Source: Lentisphaerae bacterium ADurb.Bin082 (GTDB lineage Bacteria > Verrucomicrobiota > Lentisphaeria > Oligosphaerales > Oligosphaeraceae). From it: a stretch of DNA of 59,901 bases. The position numbers and the translations under genes are program-made. Under the pieces are notes generated by a model. The model was not told the DNA's origin, did no database searches, and worked only from the letters and a program-made list of their open reading frames with translations. The stretch is from the NCBI GenBank assembly GCA_002070945.1, contig MWEG01000114.1:1-59901 (forward strand). Direction: 5' to 3'. This document shows positions 1 to 8,147 of the stretch, piece by piece (position 1 is the stretch's first letter; each line of letters opens with the position of its first letter).

Positions 1-300
1 GCGGCTGCTGCGGGCGCGGCTGCTGCGGGCGCGGCTGCTGCGGGCGCGGCTGCTGCGGGCGCTGTTGCTGCTGCTGCTGCGGGCGCTGCTGCTGCGGGCG
101 TGGCGACGGCTGCTGCGGGCGCTGTTGCTGCTGCGGGCGCTGTTGCTGCTGCGGGCGCTGTTGCTGCTGCTGCTGCTGCGGGCGCTGTTGCTGCTGCGGG
201 CGCTGTTGCTGCTGCGGGCGTGGCGACGGCTGCTGCGGGCGCAGTTGCTGCTGCAGGCGCTGTTGCTGCTGCGGGTGCTGCTGCTGCTGTGGGCGCTGCG
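1..300. repeat. GC-rich tandem repeat (CTGCGGGCG / CTGTTG units)
   Basis: The first 300 bases are made of CTG/TTG/CGG/GCG triplets arranged in units of about 12 to 18 bases (for example GCTGTTGCTGCTGCGGGC), with two interruptions reading GTGGCGACGG at about 99-108 and 219-228. In the minus frame they encode the RPQQQQ repeats. Such tracts change length easily by slippage and are also prone to assembly collapse, so the true length is uncertain. Confidence 0.8.
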
Positions 301-556
301 GCTGTGGGTGCGGCACTAGCTGTCGCAGAGGCGATGGTGACTCTGGGCGCAGTAACGGCTGCACTGGGCAAGGCAACGGTTGTCGCTGGCGCGGTGACGT
401 CTGCTGTGGGCGGTTTTGGGCGAGTCCTTGTACAATGGCCGGCACACGTGGCACAGTGTCAGCAGCTGGGACCATGCCAGGCGCGGCAGCCGACCGACTG
501 CCCCAGAACAACACAACCGTGGATAAAGCCGCTAAAAACGCTCTGCATGCCTTCAT
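1..556 (-). CDS. Secreted Gln/Pro-rich low-complexity protein, partial (C-terminus beyond left edge)
   Basis: I translated this frame on the minus strand. It stays open from the ATG at 554-556 to the window edge (185 codons seen). The first residues, MKACRAFLAALSTVVLFWG, followed by SRSAAAP, form a typical signal peptide, so the product is probably exported. After about 75 residues of Pro-rich sequence the chain becomes repeats of RPQQQQ with occasional RPQQPSPRPQQ and RPQQP units, encoded by a GC-rich, nearly periodic DNA tract. An AGGGT lies six bases before the ATG; another ATG at 568 is possible. The opposite strand can be read as poly-Ala/Leu, but those readings have no signal or ribosome site. 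No family is recognised; a cell-surface, cell-wall-spanning or matrix role is only a guess. It diverges from the phasin-like gene. Confidence 0.55.
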   Translation of the reverse strand, partial: MKACRAFLAALSTVVLFWGSRSAAAPGMVPAADTVPRVPAIVQGLAQNRPQQTSPRQRQPLPCPVQPLLRPESPSPLRQLVPHPQPQRPQQQQHPQQQQRLQQQLRPQQPSPRPQQQQRPQQQQRPQQQQQQQRPQQQQRPQQQQRPQQPSPRPQQQRPQQQQQQRPQQPRPQQPRPQQPRPQQP

Positions 557-848
557 TCTGACCCTCATTCCATTTTGCCGACTCTACACCCGAGCCAACA
601 GCATAACCGCAAAATTGACCGCCAGAACAGTAATCCGACAGTGCCGAAAAAGCAAGGCCGCGACAGCGCTTTTGGTGCAGAACCGCCCATTTGCCGGATT
701 TCTGGCATTAATTTCACTTTTCATTCTTGCCATTTCTGCAGATTAGATTATTATATTTTTGCAATATAAGTCATTGCCCGTCCTGGTGGCCGACGTCAAT
801 CGGCCTGCCGCGCCCCTCCCTCCCCTTCTATCTGCAAGGAGAAAAGCC

Positions 849-1166
849 ATGCTCAACATTCTGGAAAAAACGTTTCTTTTCGGCCTGGGCACTCTCGCCA
901 TCACCAAAAACCGGGCGGAGGCATTTGTCAGGGAAGCCGCCAAGGAAGCCAAGCTGAGTCCTGAAGAAGGCAATCAGCTGTTAGGCGTCATCTTGGAAGA
1001 AGGCAAAAACGCCAAGGCGAATCTGAACGCCGCCATCGAAGAAGTCATTTCCTCTCGCGGCCAGTCCCTGATTCCCGGCTACAAGTCCATCAGCTGCCTG
1101 GAAAAGAAAATCGCCGACCTGGAAGCCCGCCTCGCCAAGCTGGAACCCGCCGCCAAGGCCAAGTAA
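849..1166 (+). CDS. Phasin-family-like small coiled-coil protein
   Basis: A 105-residue protein with a perfect AAGGAG ribosome site at 836-841, seven bases before the ATG; in-frame starts upstream lack such a site. The first 18 residues are amphipathic/hydrophobic (LEKTFLFGLGTLAITK). A long charged helix follows (residues 19-70), and a C-terminal heptad segment (LEKKIADLEARLAKLE) looks like a coiled coil. This layout matches the small proteins grouped as phasin/PHA-granule-associated (PF05597-like), which also occur in organisms that make no polyhydroxyalkanoate. No PHA synthase is seen here, so granule binding is not implied. It may instead be a membrane- or inclusion-associated oligomer. 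It lies just upstream of folC. Confidence 0.6.
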   Translation: MLNILEKTFLFGLGTLAITKNRAEAFVREAAKEAKLSPEEGNQLLGVILEEGKNAKANLNAAIEEVISSRGQSLIPGYKSISCLEKKIADLEARLAKLEPAAKAK

Positions 1167-1219
1167 TACCTGCGCCTGACTGGCGACCGGCCCGCTTCTT
1201 GGAGTGCAACACACCCTCT

Positions 1220-2464
1220 ATGCGTGACTTTGACCCCATCGCCGAACAAGCCTTTTTCGACCTCTTCAAGGACTATTTCGACGCCGAAAAAGACGCCGGC
1301 AAGCAGCACGACCCGGCCAATTATTCCCTGGCCCGAATGGCGCCGCTCGCCCGACTGGCCGGATGGCCTGAAAAGAACTTCCCGATCATCCACGTTGCTG
1401 GCACCAAAGGCAAAGGCTCGACCTGCCATTTCATCGCTGCCCTGCTGACCAGTGCTGGCATGCGCACTGGCCTCTACACCAGCCCGCATCTCAGCACTGT
1501 CCGGGAGCGGTTCCAGATCGACAACGCGCTGCTTCCCCTCCCCCTCCTTGCCCGCCACGCCGTCGACTACCTCGACCTCATCAAGCAAAACGGCCTCAAG
1601 CCAAGCCTGTTCGAAATCTTCACCATCCTGGCATTGAAGGTCTTTGCCGAGGCCAAGGTTGACGTCGTCATCGTGGAGACCGGCATCGGCGGTCGGCTGG
1701 ACGCCACCAACTACGTCGCCCAGCCCCGCTGCACCGTCATCACCCCTGTCAGCTTCGATCACGTCGCCCTGTTGGGCAACACCATCGCTGCCATCGCCGC
1801 AGAAAAAGCCGGCATCCTGAAGCCCGGGGTTCCCCTCGTGCTGGCCAAGCAGCCCTTTCCCGAGGCCGAGGCCGTCATCCGCCAGCAGGCCGCAACCCTC
1901 AACTGCCCTGTCCACTGTCCAAGCCCTGGCCAAGGTGCTGACTTCCTCCCACGCGACTATCCCCTTTTCCTACGGGACAACTTCGCCGTCGCCATGACTG
2001 CCGCAGCAGTGTTCGGCGTCAAGCCAGACCAGCGGGTCTTCCGCCTGCCGACTCTCCGAGCCCGTTGCGAAGTCATCTCGGAGACGCCGCTCGTCATCCT
2101 GGACGCCGCCCACAATGCCGACTCGGCCGCCAAGCTCGTCCAGAGCCTCTGCTGCCTGCGGCCAAATACGGCTTGGACGGTCGTCCTCGGCATCGTCAAA
2201 GGCAAAGACGTTGACGGCATTGTCAACGCCCTGGCTCAGCTGCCGGGCGCTTCCTTCATTCTGACCAACCCGGAGACCGGCAAAGGCTCCGCTCTCCCGG
2301 AACTGACCGCCGCAGCCCGCGAGCATCACCTCCAGGTCGACGCCATTATCCCTCAATTGACCGCCAAAAGCCAGCTCCCGGCCGACCGACCGCTCCTGTT
2401 CACCGGCTCGTTCTTCACCGCCTTGCTCGGGGAAAAACTCTTCTCGGCTTCAACCCCTCAATGA
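1220..2464 (+). CDS. folC: Folylpolyglutamate synthase / dihydrofolate synthase
   Basis: FolC adds glutamate to (dihydro)folates in the cytoplasm using ATP. The 414-residue product has the Mur-ligase-type P-loop GTKGKGST at residues 61-68, the TSPHL and RERFQ segment at about 87-98, and the VETGIGGRLDATN motif that contacts Mg-ATP and folate. SFDH follows, then AAEKAGI. The C-terminal domain carries ILDAAHNADS, the glutamate-binding ligase motif. Length is normal for the family. I chose the ATG at 1220; an in-frame TTG at 1199 has no ribosome site, whereas GGAG lies at 1201-1204. Whether it also makes dihydrofolate cannot be decided from sequence alone. Confidence 0.93.
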   Translation: MRDFDPIAEQAFFDLFKDYFDAEKDAGKQHDPANYSLARMAPLARLAGWPEKNFPIIHVAGTKGKGSTCHFIAALLTSAGMRTGLYTSPHLSTVRERFQIDNALLPLPLLARHAVDYLDLIKQNGLKPSLFEIFTILALKVFAEAKVDVVIVETGIGGRLDATNYVAQPRCTVITPVSFDHVALLGNTIAAIAAEKAGILKPGVPLVLAKQPFPEAEAVIRQQAATLNCPVHCPSPGQGADFLPRDYPLFLRDNFAVAMTAAAVFGVKPDQRVFRLPTLRARCEVISETPLVILDAAHNADSAAKLVQSLCCLRPNTAWTVVLGIVKGKDVDGIVNALAQLPGASFILTNPETGKGSALPELTAAAREHHLQVDAIIPQLTAKSQLPADRPLLFTGSFFTALLGEKLFSASTPQ

Positions 2465-2488
2465 TCTTAAAACGGATTGACACTCTAC

Positions 2489-3064
2489 ATGAACGCTTTG
2501 CAAGCTCTCACCGAACGCCGCACTATCCGGCTATTCCAGCAGCGCCCTGTCGCTGACGCTGATCTGGCCACTGTCATCAACGCTGCCAGGGTGACCTCCT
2601 GCGCATCCAACCGGCAGCCCCTGCGCTACATCGCCATCAGGACGCAGCCGCTCGTGGACCAAGTCCTTGCCGAAACCGCCTGGGCTGCCCTGGTCGCCCC
2701 AAAACGCACGCCCGTCCCGGGGAAAACTGCTCCGGCCGCCTTCATCGCCATCATTGCACCGGCTGATGCCAAGCCGATCACTTACGCTGACGCAGGCGCT
2801 TCCATCCAAAGCATGCAGATAGCCGCCTGGACCCTTGGCCTCGGGTGTTGCTGGCTCGGCGCCATCAAGCGCGAAAATCTGCATAACATTCTCAACCTGG
2901 CGCCAGAGAAGCAGGCGATCTTCCTTCTCGCTATCGGCTATCCTGCCGAACAGCCAGTCAGCGAAGACGTCGCAGGAGACGCCTCCATAGCCTACTACTT
3001 AGACGACGCCAACCGTCTCCACGTGCCGAAAATCCGCCTCGAAGACCTCGTCGACTGGAGATAA
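2489..3064 (+). CDS. Nitroreductase-family FMN protein
   Basis: A 191-residue protein that begins with the family signature ALTERRTIRLFQQRPV, the FMN phosphate-binding Arg cluster, followed by AARVTSCASNRQPLRY, where the flavin and substrate sit. Near residues 105-125 it has the helix SIQSMQIAAWTLGLGCCWLGA, which packs on the flavin in this fold. Members are homodimeric NAD(P)H-dependent flavoenzymes that reduce nitro groups, quinones or flavin. The physiological substrate is not evident. It follows folC by 24 bases and may be co-transcribed with it. I prefer ATG 2489 to the in-frame TTG at 2477. Confidence 0.85.
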   Translation: MNALQALTERRTIRLFQQRPVADADLATVINAARVTSCASNRQPLRYIAIRTQPLVDQVLAETAWAALVAPKRTPVPGKTAPAAFIAIIAPADAKPITYADAGASIQSMQIAAWTLGLGCCWLGAIKRENLHNILNLAPEKQAIFLLAIGYPAEQPVSEDVAGDASIAYYLDDANRLHVPKIRLEDLVDWR

Positions 3065-3090
3065 AACAACAGTTTCTCACCCCTAACAAA

Positions 3091-3125
3091 TTATGAATTA
3101 TGAATTATGAATTATGAATTATGAA
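3091..3125. repeat. Tandem heptamer array TTATGAA x5
   Basis: Five exact head-to-tail copies of TTATGAA lie in the folC/nitroreductase-nfeD intergenic region, followed 11 bases later by a second array that also has a 7-bp period. Confidence 0.95.
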
Positions 3126-3136
3126 TGACAAATGCT

Positions 3137-3199
3137 CATTCAGCATTCAACATTCAGCATTCAGCATTCAACATTCAGCATTCAGCATTCAGCATTCAG
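3137..3199. repeat. Tandem heptamer array CATTCA(G/A) x9
   Basis: Nine contiguous 7-bp units, seven CATTCAG and two CATTCAA. The module reappears in truncated form before the ROK gene (CATTCAGCTCCTCGC at about 19610), again next to CTCGCCCCT. Confidence 0.95.
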
Positions 3200-3210
3200 C
3201 CCCTCGCCCA

Positions 3211-3326
3211 CTGTCCACTAACATCCACTTCCGTCCACGTCCACTCTCCACTAACGTCCACTAAAGTCCACAGTCCATCGTCTACTAACGTCCACTAACG
3301 TCCATTGTCCACTGTCCACTACTACT
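3211..3326. repeat. Dispersed intergenic repeat array, copy A (GTCCACTAAC type)
   Basis: Imperfect 9-11-bp units of GTCCACTAAC type. The 56-bp core 3266-3321 matches 19482-19537 with one difference, and 24317-24382 apart from one extra 10-bp unit. The array ends six bases before the nfeD ATG, so the nfeD leader and any ribosome site would lie inside repeat sequence. Confidence 0.9.
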
Positions 3327-3331
3327 CCGCC

Positions 3332-4819
3332 ATGAACAATTTTTCTGCCAGCATTCGGTACGTTCTGGCTTTTCTCGGCCTATTTGCCTGTACATTCAGC
3401 AGCATGGCGGCCGGCGCCGGGGATTCCCAGGGTGTGTTTGTTCTCCCGGTTGAAGGTCCTATTGACAAGGGCATGCTTTTCGTTTTCCGCCGCGCTTTCC
3501 GCGAGGTGGAAAAACTGCGGCCTCAGGCCGTAGTCCTGGAGTTGAACACGCCTGGCGGCGCCCTCAATGAAACCCGCGAAATCATCGCTTGGATGCGTTC
3601 AATCAAAAGCAAGGGCTGTCCTGTCTATGCGTTTGTCAATCCTGACGCCCTCAGCGCCGGCGCCATGCTCTCATTGGCCAGCAGCGGCATCTTCATGTCT
3701 TCCAACGCCACCATTGGCAGTGCCATGCCATTAGCCGTCTCTCCCTTTGGCGGCGGCGTCCAGGACCTCCATCCGGATGTCAAGGAAAAGATGCTGTCTG
3801 CGGTCCGCGCCATGGTCGTCAGCATGGCCCAGGAGAACAATTTTCGCACGGATGTAGCCGTTGCCATGGTTGATCCCAACCACGACGACCTCATAGCCGG
3901 CGACGCGGTCATCTGCCCAAAAGGCAAGTTGCTCAACCTCACCGCCCAGGACGCCACCAGGATTTATCCTGGCGAGAGCAAGCCGCTGCTGGCCAAGGCC
4001 ATGACTGATGACATCAACTTAGTGCTTGAGGCCATTGGCCTGTCCGACGCCAGCATCACCCGCTTCCAAGAGGAAAAGGCCGACCGCCTGGCGCGCCTGA
4101 TCACTGCCTTAGGGCCGCTGTTGCTCGGGCTTGGCGTCTTGGCGCTTTGGATTGAATTCAAAACGCCAGGTTTCGGCGCTTTCGGCATCATCGGCATCGT
4201 CCTGCTTGCCATCTATTTCTTTGGCCACTACGTAGCGGGTCTGGCAGGCATAGAGGAAATCGCCCTGGTCACCATTGGCATCATCCTTCTTGGCATTGAA
4301 ATCTTCCTCATACCCGGCTTTGGCATCACCGGCGTCCTCGGCATCCTGTGCATCCTGATTGGCGCAGGCATGGCCGTCATCCCCCGCCTCCATGACGCCC
4401 CCTCATGGCTGGAAATCGGGCCGTCCTTCCTGGAAACATACATCCAGAATGCCCTGCGCCAATTAGGCATCGCCCTCGCCGTTTTGTTTGGCGGCGCCTG
4501 GATTCTCAGCCGCTTCCTGCCGAAAACCAACATCTACCACTCCCTCGTCCTCAATCAGCAGCTCAAAGCCGAAGACGGCTATGTAAGCTCTGACTTGGAC
4601 AGCAGAAAAAGTCTCCTCGGCAAAAGCGGCCTAGCCTTTACCACTCTCCGACCGGCTGGCACCGTCTTGATTGACGGCCAGCGCCATGACGTCATCAGCA
4701 ATGGCGACATGATTCCCAAAGGCGCAGCTGTCCGCGTCATCGCTGTCGAGGGCGCTTCCATCACCGTCGAAGCCCTTCCGGATGACGCTCCCTCGCCACC
4801 CGAAAAAGCCGAAACTTGA
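3332..4819 (+). CDS. nfeD: NfeD-like membrane serine protease (long form)
   Basis: Long NfeD proteins are ClpP-class membrane proteases that usually act with stomatin-like partners. The 495-residue product has a signal/anchor segment (residues 8-27). A ClpP/SppA-like domain follows with LNTPGG at 71-76, the nucleophile in DALSAGAM (Ser108) and a Lys pair at 151/153 fitting the Ser-Lys dyad. Four to five membrane helices lie at about 255-385, and the C-terminal OB-fold NfeD domain has GKSGLAFTTLRPAGTVLIDG near 430-450. No stomatin/slipin gene is adjacent. The ATG at 3332 is chosen because the hydrophobic segment follows it directly; there is no good ribosome site since a repeat array abuts it. 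The next gene may be co-transcribed. Confidence 0.9.
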   Translation: MNNFSASIRYVLAFLGLFACTFSSMAAGAGDSQGVFVLPVEGPIDKGMLFVFRRAFREVEKLRPQAVVLELNTPGGALNETREIIAWMRSIKSKGCPVYAFVNPDALSAGAMLSLASSGIFMSSNATIGSAMPLAVSPFGGGVQDLHPDVKEKMLSAVRAMVVSMAQENNFRTDVAVAMVDPNHDDLIAGDAVICPKGKLLNLTAQDATRIYPGESKPLLAKAMTDDINLVLEAIGLSDASITRFQEEKADRLARLITALGPLLLGLGVLALWIEFKTPGFGAFGIIGIVLLAIYFFGHYVAGLAGIEEIALVTIGIILLGIEIFLIPGFGITGVLGILCILIGAGMAVIPRLHDAPSWLEIGPSFLETYIQNALRQLGIALAVLFGGAWILSRFLPKTNIYHSLVLNQQLKAEDGYVSSDLDSRKSLLGKSGLAFTTLRPAGTVLIDGQRHDVISNGDMIPKGAAVRVIAVEGASITVEALPDDAPSPPEKAET

Positions 4820-4884
4820 TTTTTCCGGGGATGGCGCACCGAGCTATCCAGCCCCATTCCATAACCATCAACCCCCGAGCAGCC

Positions 4885-6783
4885 ATGATGCGACATCTTC
4901 CCATGCGCGATCATCTTTGTCATTCTCTCTGGTTTTGTTTTGCCCTAGGGTGTCTCCTGTTTGCGGGAACTAGCCGCAGCGCCGACTCTGCTCCCACGCC
5001 CCCGCCCGGCGTCGGCCTCTTCTGTCAGCCTCTGGATGCGGAAGACCATTTAGAGGGCTTCAACCGCTCTGTGCACCTGTTCAATCAAGGGTTAGTCAGC
5101 TATGTCCTCTATCCTGTCGGCGTTAGCTACAACTTCCTTGTGCCGGAAATCGCCCGCACCAGCATTGCCAATTGCGGCCACAACCTGCTCTTCCCGGTTC
5201 GCCTCGTCAACACCTGCCTGCAAGGCAAATTCCAAGCCGCCTGGGAAGAAACCATGCGTTTCGGGGTCAATTCCACGGTCGGCATCCTCGGTTTCCGGGA
5301 TCAGGCCAGCCGCTGGGGCATGCCCAGCCACGACGAGGACTTTGGCCAGACCATGGGCCACTACGGACTCAAGCAAGGCTTCTTCATCAACCTGCCGTTT
5401 TTGGGTCCCTCCTCGAGCCGCGACCTGCTTGGGCGCATCCTGGACACGCCCTTCAACCTCGCCTTCTGGCTGTTCAACAGCGACGCCGCCACGGCCGTCA
5501 ACGCCGCCACCTACACCAACACAGCACTGTCAAACGCACCCGCCCTCAAACAGATTTTCGATTCTCAGGACGACACCTATCGGATGGCTCAAGCCCTGTA
5601 CCTGCTTGACCGCGAGACCAAAGTCCGCGACTTTCCGCTCCCGGAAATCGCCGCTGACCCGGATGAATCGTTCGGGTTCGTCGCCCTGCGGCCACGCTCG
5701 ACGACGTTCTTCCAAAGGGGCACAACCCGGAACCTCAAGCTTCCTGGCGCCTGGCAAAAACTGCCGTACTCGTTTTGGAAGGCCAAAGCCAACACCACCA
5801 AAATGCTCGTCATCCTGCCTGGCGTCGGCAGCCACCGCCTGTCCGCCGGCGTGCTCGCCTTAGCCGAGCTGATGCAGACGAACGGCTGGAACGTCATCAC
5901 CCTGAGTTCGACGCTGCATCCTGACTTCTTTCTCGGCCTTCCCGGCAATGACCTGCCCGGCGATTTCCGCCGCGACGCCGAATCCATCCGCCTGGCCCTC
6001 ACCCATGCAATCGCCGACTTCAGCCAGCTTTACCCCAAGCAAGCTCCAAGCTCCATTTCCGTACTCGGCTACTCGCTCGGCGCCGTCAACGCACTCTTCC
6101 TGGCGGCTCAGGAAGGCGGCGTTGACAGCGGCCAACTGCCGATTGACCGCTACGTCGCCATCAACCCGCCCGTCGACCCCATTCACGCCCTCCGGCAAAT
6201 CGACCAATTCTTCGACATTCCCAAAAACTGGTCAGACCCGGAACAGCGCGCAGAGGATGTCTTCATGCGCCTGAACGCCGCCATGTTCGCACGCAAAGGC
6301 CAGCCGCCCAAGCTCCCCCCAATCACCCGCGAAGAATCGCAATTTCTCATCGGCTTCAATCTGCGCCTGGCCTTGGCCGACGCTATCTGCGCTTCCCAGA
6401 AGCGCCACAACCTCGGCCTCCTGCACCTTGATCCAGCCGCCTTCCGGCGCAGCGCCGTCCACACCGAGGCGCTCGGCGTCTCCTACATGACGTATGCCCA
6501 GGACTACATACTGCCGCAGGCCCGCCAGCAGCAGCGCCAGGACGCCATGACAGCCTCCGAGTTAGCCGAGGGGCTGTCCTTGCGCGCCATCGCCGACTGC
6601 CTGAAAAACAATCGCAGGATCACCGTCCTGCACAACCGCAATGACTTCCTGCTGGGCGAGAACGACCTCGACTGGCTCGCCAGCAAGCTTGGCGACCGCC
6701 TGCAAGTCTTTCCGGCCGGCGGCCATCTCGGCAATCTCCATCTCCCGGAATACCAGGCTCTGCTTACTACTGTCCTGCCTTGA
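4885..6783 (+). CDS. MlaA/VacJ domain fused to an alpha/beta-hydrolase
   Basis: A 632-residue two-domain envelope protein. Residues 1-33 are a Sec signal peptide ending near TSRSADS; no convincing lipobox is present, unlike classical MlaA lipoproteins. Residues about 50-270 are MlaA/VacJ: DHLEGFNRSVHLFNQ, FGVNSTVGILGF and EDFGQTMGHYGL are family hallmarks. MlaA removes mislocalised phospholipid from the outer leaflet of the outer membrane. Residues about 300-632 form an alpha/beta-hydrolase with nucleophile elbow GYSLG (Ser397), Asp587 (NRNDFLLG) and His614 (GGHLGNL). I infer that extraction and hydrolysis of a lipid may be combined in one chain. Start 4885 fits the signal peptide; in-frame starts reach back to the nfeD stop. 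No mlaBCDEF genes are adjacent. Confidence 0.85.
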   Translation: MMRHLPMRDHLCHSLWFCFALGCLLFAGTSRSADSAPTPPPGVGLFCQPLDAEDHLEGFNRSVHLFNQGLVSYVLYPVGVSYNFLVPEIARTSIANCGHNLLFPVRLVNTCLQGKFQAAWEETMRFGVNSTVGILGFRDQASRWGMPSHDEDFGQTMGHYGLKQGFFINLPFLGPSSSRDLLGRILDTPFNLAFWLFNSDAATAVNAATYTNTALSNAPALKQIFDSQDDTYRMAQALYLLDRETKVRDFPLPEIAADPDESFGFVALRPRSTTFFQRGTTRNLKLPGAWQKLPYSFWKAKANTTKMLVILPGVGSHRLSAGVLALAELMQTNGWNVITLSSTLHPDFFLGLPGNDLPGDFRRDAESIRLALTHAIADFSQLYPKQAPSSISVLGYSLGAVNALFLAAQEGGVDSGQLPIDRYVAINPPVDPIHALRQIDQFFDIPKNWSDPEQRAEDVFMRLNAAMFARKGQPPKLPPITREESQFLIGFNLRLALADAICASQKRHNLGLLHLDPAAFRRSAVHTEALGVSYMTYAQDYILPQARQQQRQDAMTASELAEGLSLRAIADCLKNNRRITVLHNRNDFLLGENDLDWLASKLGDRLQVFPAGGHLGNLHLPEYQALLTTVLP

Positions 6784-6789
6784 GCCGCC

Positions 6790-8082
6790 TCAAGGCGCGG
6801 CTGGCAGTGCTTCGGCAATGACGGCGACGCCGTCAGGGATGACGGCGACGCGGGCGTCGCGGCCTTGGCGGGCAAATGCCATGCCCAGAGCTTCCTCCGC
6901 GCTGCTGGCCGGCTGCAAATGCATACGCCGCACCATGTCTGGATCGCAGTCCTGGCTGACCAGGATGACCTGGTGACGGCAGAGAATCCGCGCCAGCACC
7001 TGGCTCTCCCACTGGTCTGCCACGGTCTGATCCTGCGGAACGCCTGCCAAGCGCTGGCTTAATTCAGCCGGTGACGCGGCTGACGCCAGAAGATCATGGA
7101 ACGCCTGCCCGCCATGGCCGTCCGCGCATTGCGCCGCCATGATGATCACCGCCCCTGGCGCCGCAGCGGCCTCGGCGGCAGACATGCCCTTGACCGCCTG
7201 GTACACGTTTTGGTCCAAAGGATACCCGCCATTGCCGGTGATGATGATGTCCGCCGGCGGCACCTTGACCTGACACTGGCTGCGCACAAACTCGCAGCCA
7301 GCCGCGTGCGCGGCAAAAGGATCGCCGGAAAAAGCCTGGACGACCTGCTTGCTGCCGTTGATGACGACGTTGACGATGAACGCCAGGCCTGCCTGGCGGG
7401 CGGCCCACACCATGTCGCGATGCATCGGATTGCCGTCCAAAATCCCAGCCCGGGCCTGCGGCGAGGCGATGAATTCGGCGCAGTGATTGGCCAGTACCGT
7501 CGCTTCCCCGGCAATACCAGGCAGAATGCTCTTGCGCCCCCCGGAAAATCCCGCAAAGAAATGCGGCTCGATAAAGCCCTCTGCCAGGAGCAGGTCAGTC
7601 TCAACAGCGATTCGGTTGATCCATAGCTGTCCGCCTGAAGGCAGCACGCCGAGGTTAACCAATTGGCTTGGGTCCCGCGAGTCATGCACCACGATTCGTT
7701 CATTGGCCATGACTTCCGGGCCGAATTTCTCCAGCAGCTCAGCGTTGGTGCTGGCGCGGTGCATGCCAGTAGCAATCAGGATGGTGATCTCCAAGCCGGG
7801 ATTGCCGCGCCGTAGCTCCTGCAACAACGGCGGCAAAATAGCCTGGCTCGGCACTGGCCGCGTGTGGTCGCTGGCAATAATCACAGCCGTGCGCTTGCCG
7901 CTCGCCAGCACCGACGCAACCGGCGAGCCAATCGGCTCGGCCAGCGACTGTTCAACTAAGGCCAGACCCGGCGCTGACGGACAACTGCCGCTCAGCCGGG
8001 ATTCAAAAACGCCGACCAAGTTCTCCGTCGGCACGGCAAACTCCAAATGACCACGCCCATACGGCACTTTGATCATAGCCAT
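6790..8082 (-). CDS. larA: LarA-type nickel-pincer racemase/epimerase
   Basis: LarA enzymes racemise lactate or epimerise other 2-hydroxy acids using a nickel-pincer nucleotide. The 430-residue protein keeps the key residues at the same numbers as the Lactobacillus plantarum enzyme: His108 (TGMHR), His174 (EPHFFAG), Lys184 (GGRK, the lysine that tethers the cofactor) and His200 (ANH). DHTRP is at 72-76 and DGNPMHRD near 216-223. A GGGAGGA ribosome site lies about nine bases before the ATG at 8082. It is the third gene of the pfp-tcdA-larA unit, 65 bases after tcdA. The pincer-synthesis genes larB, larC and larE are not in the window, so the cofactor must come from elsewhere. The LarA superfamily is diverse; lactate as substrate is an inference. 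Confidence 0.85.
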   Translation of the reverse strand: MAMIKVPYGRGHLEFAVPTENLVGVFESRLSGSCPSAPGLALVEQSLAEPIGSPVASVLASGKRTAVIIASDHTRPVPSQAILPPLLQELRRGNPGLEITILIATGMHRASTNAELLEKFGPEVMANERIVVHDSRDPSQLVNLGVLPSGGQLWINRIAVETDLLLAEGFIEPHFFAGFSGGRKSILPGIAGEATVLANHCAEFIASPQARAGILDGNPMHRDMVWAARQAGLAFIVNVVINGSKQVVQAFSGDPFAAHAAGCEFVRSQCQVKVPPADIIITGNGGYPLDQNVYQAVKGMSAAEAAAAPGAVIIMAAQCADGHGGQAFHDLLASAASPAELSQRLAGVPQDQTVADQWESQVLARILCRHQVILVSQDCDPDMVRRMHLQPASSAEEALGMAFARQGRDARVAVIPDGVAVIAEALPAAP

Positions 8083-8147
8083 TATGTCATCCTCCCGACT
8101 GTTTCGGCCAGACTCCGTCTGCCCAGCCAGAATGCGATGGCCGCAGC

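Noticed and set aside
65..561. Plus-strand Leu-rich and Ala-rich frames over the left-edge repeat
   Set aside because: They are by-products of the CTG/CGG repeat; neither has a ribosome site or signal, and the minus frame with a signal peptide explains the DNA better.
3211..3326. CRISPR array
   Set aside because: Units are 9-11 bp, directly adjacent and without unique spacers, and no cas gene is present.
6790..8082. Complete lactate racemase operon
   Set aside because: Only larA is present; its neighbours are tcdA and pfp, with no larB, larC or larE.
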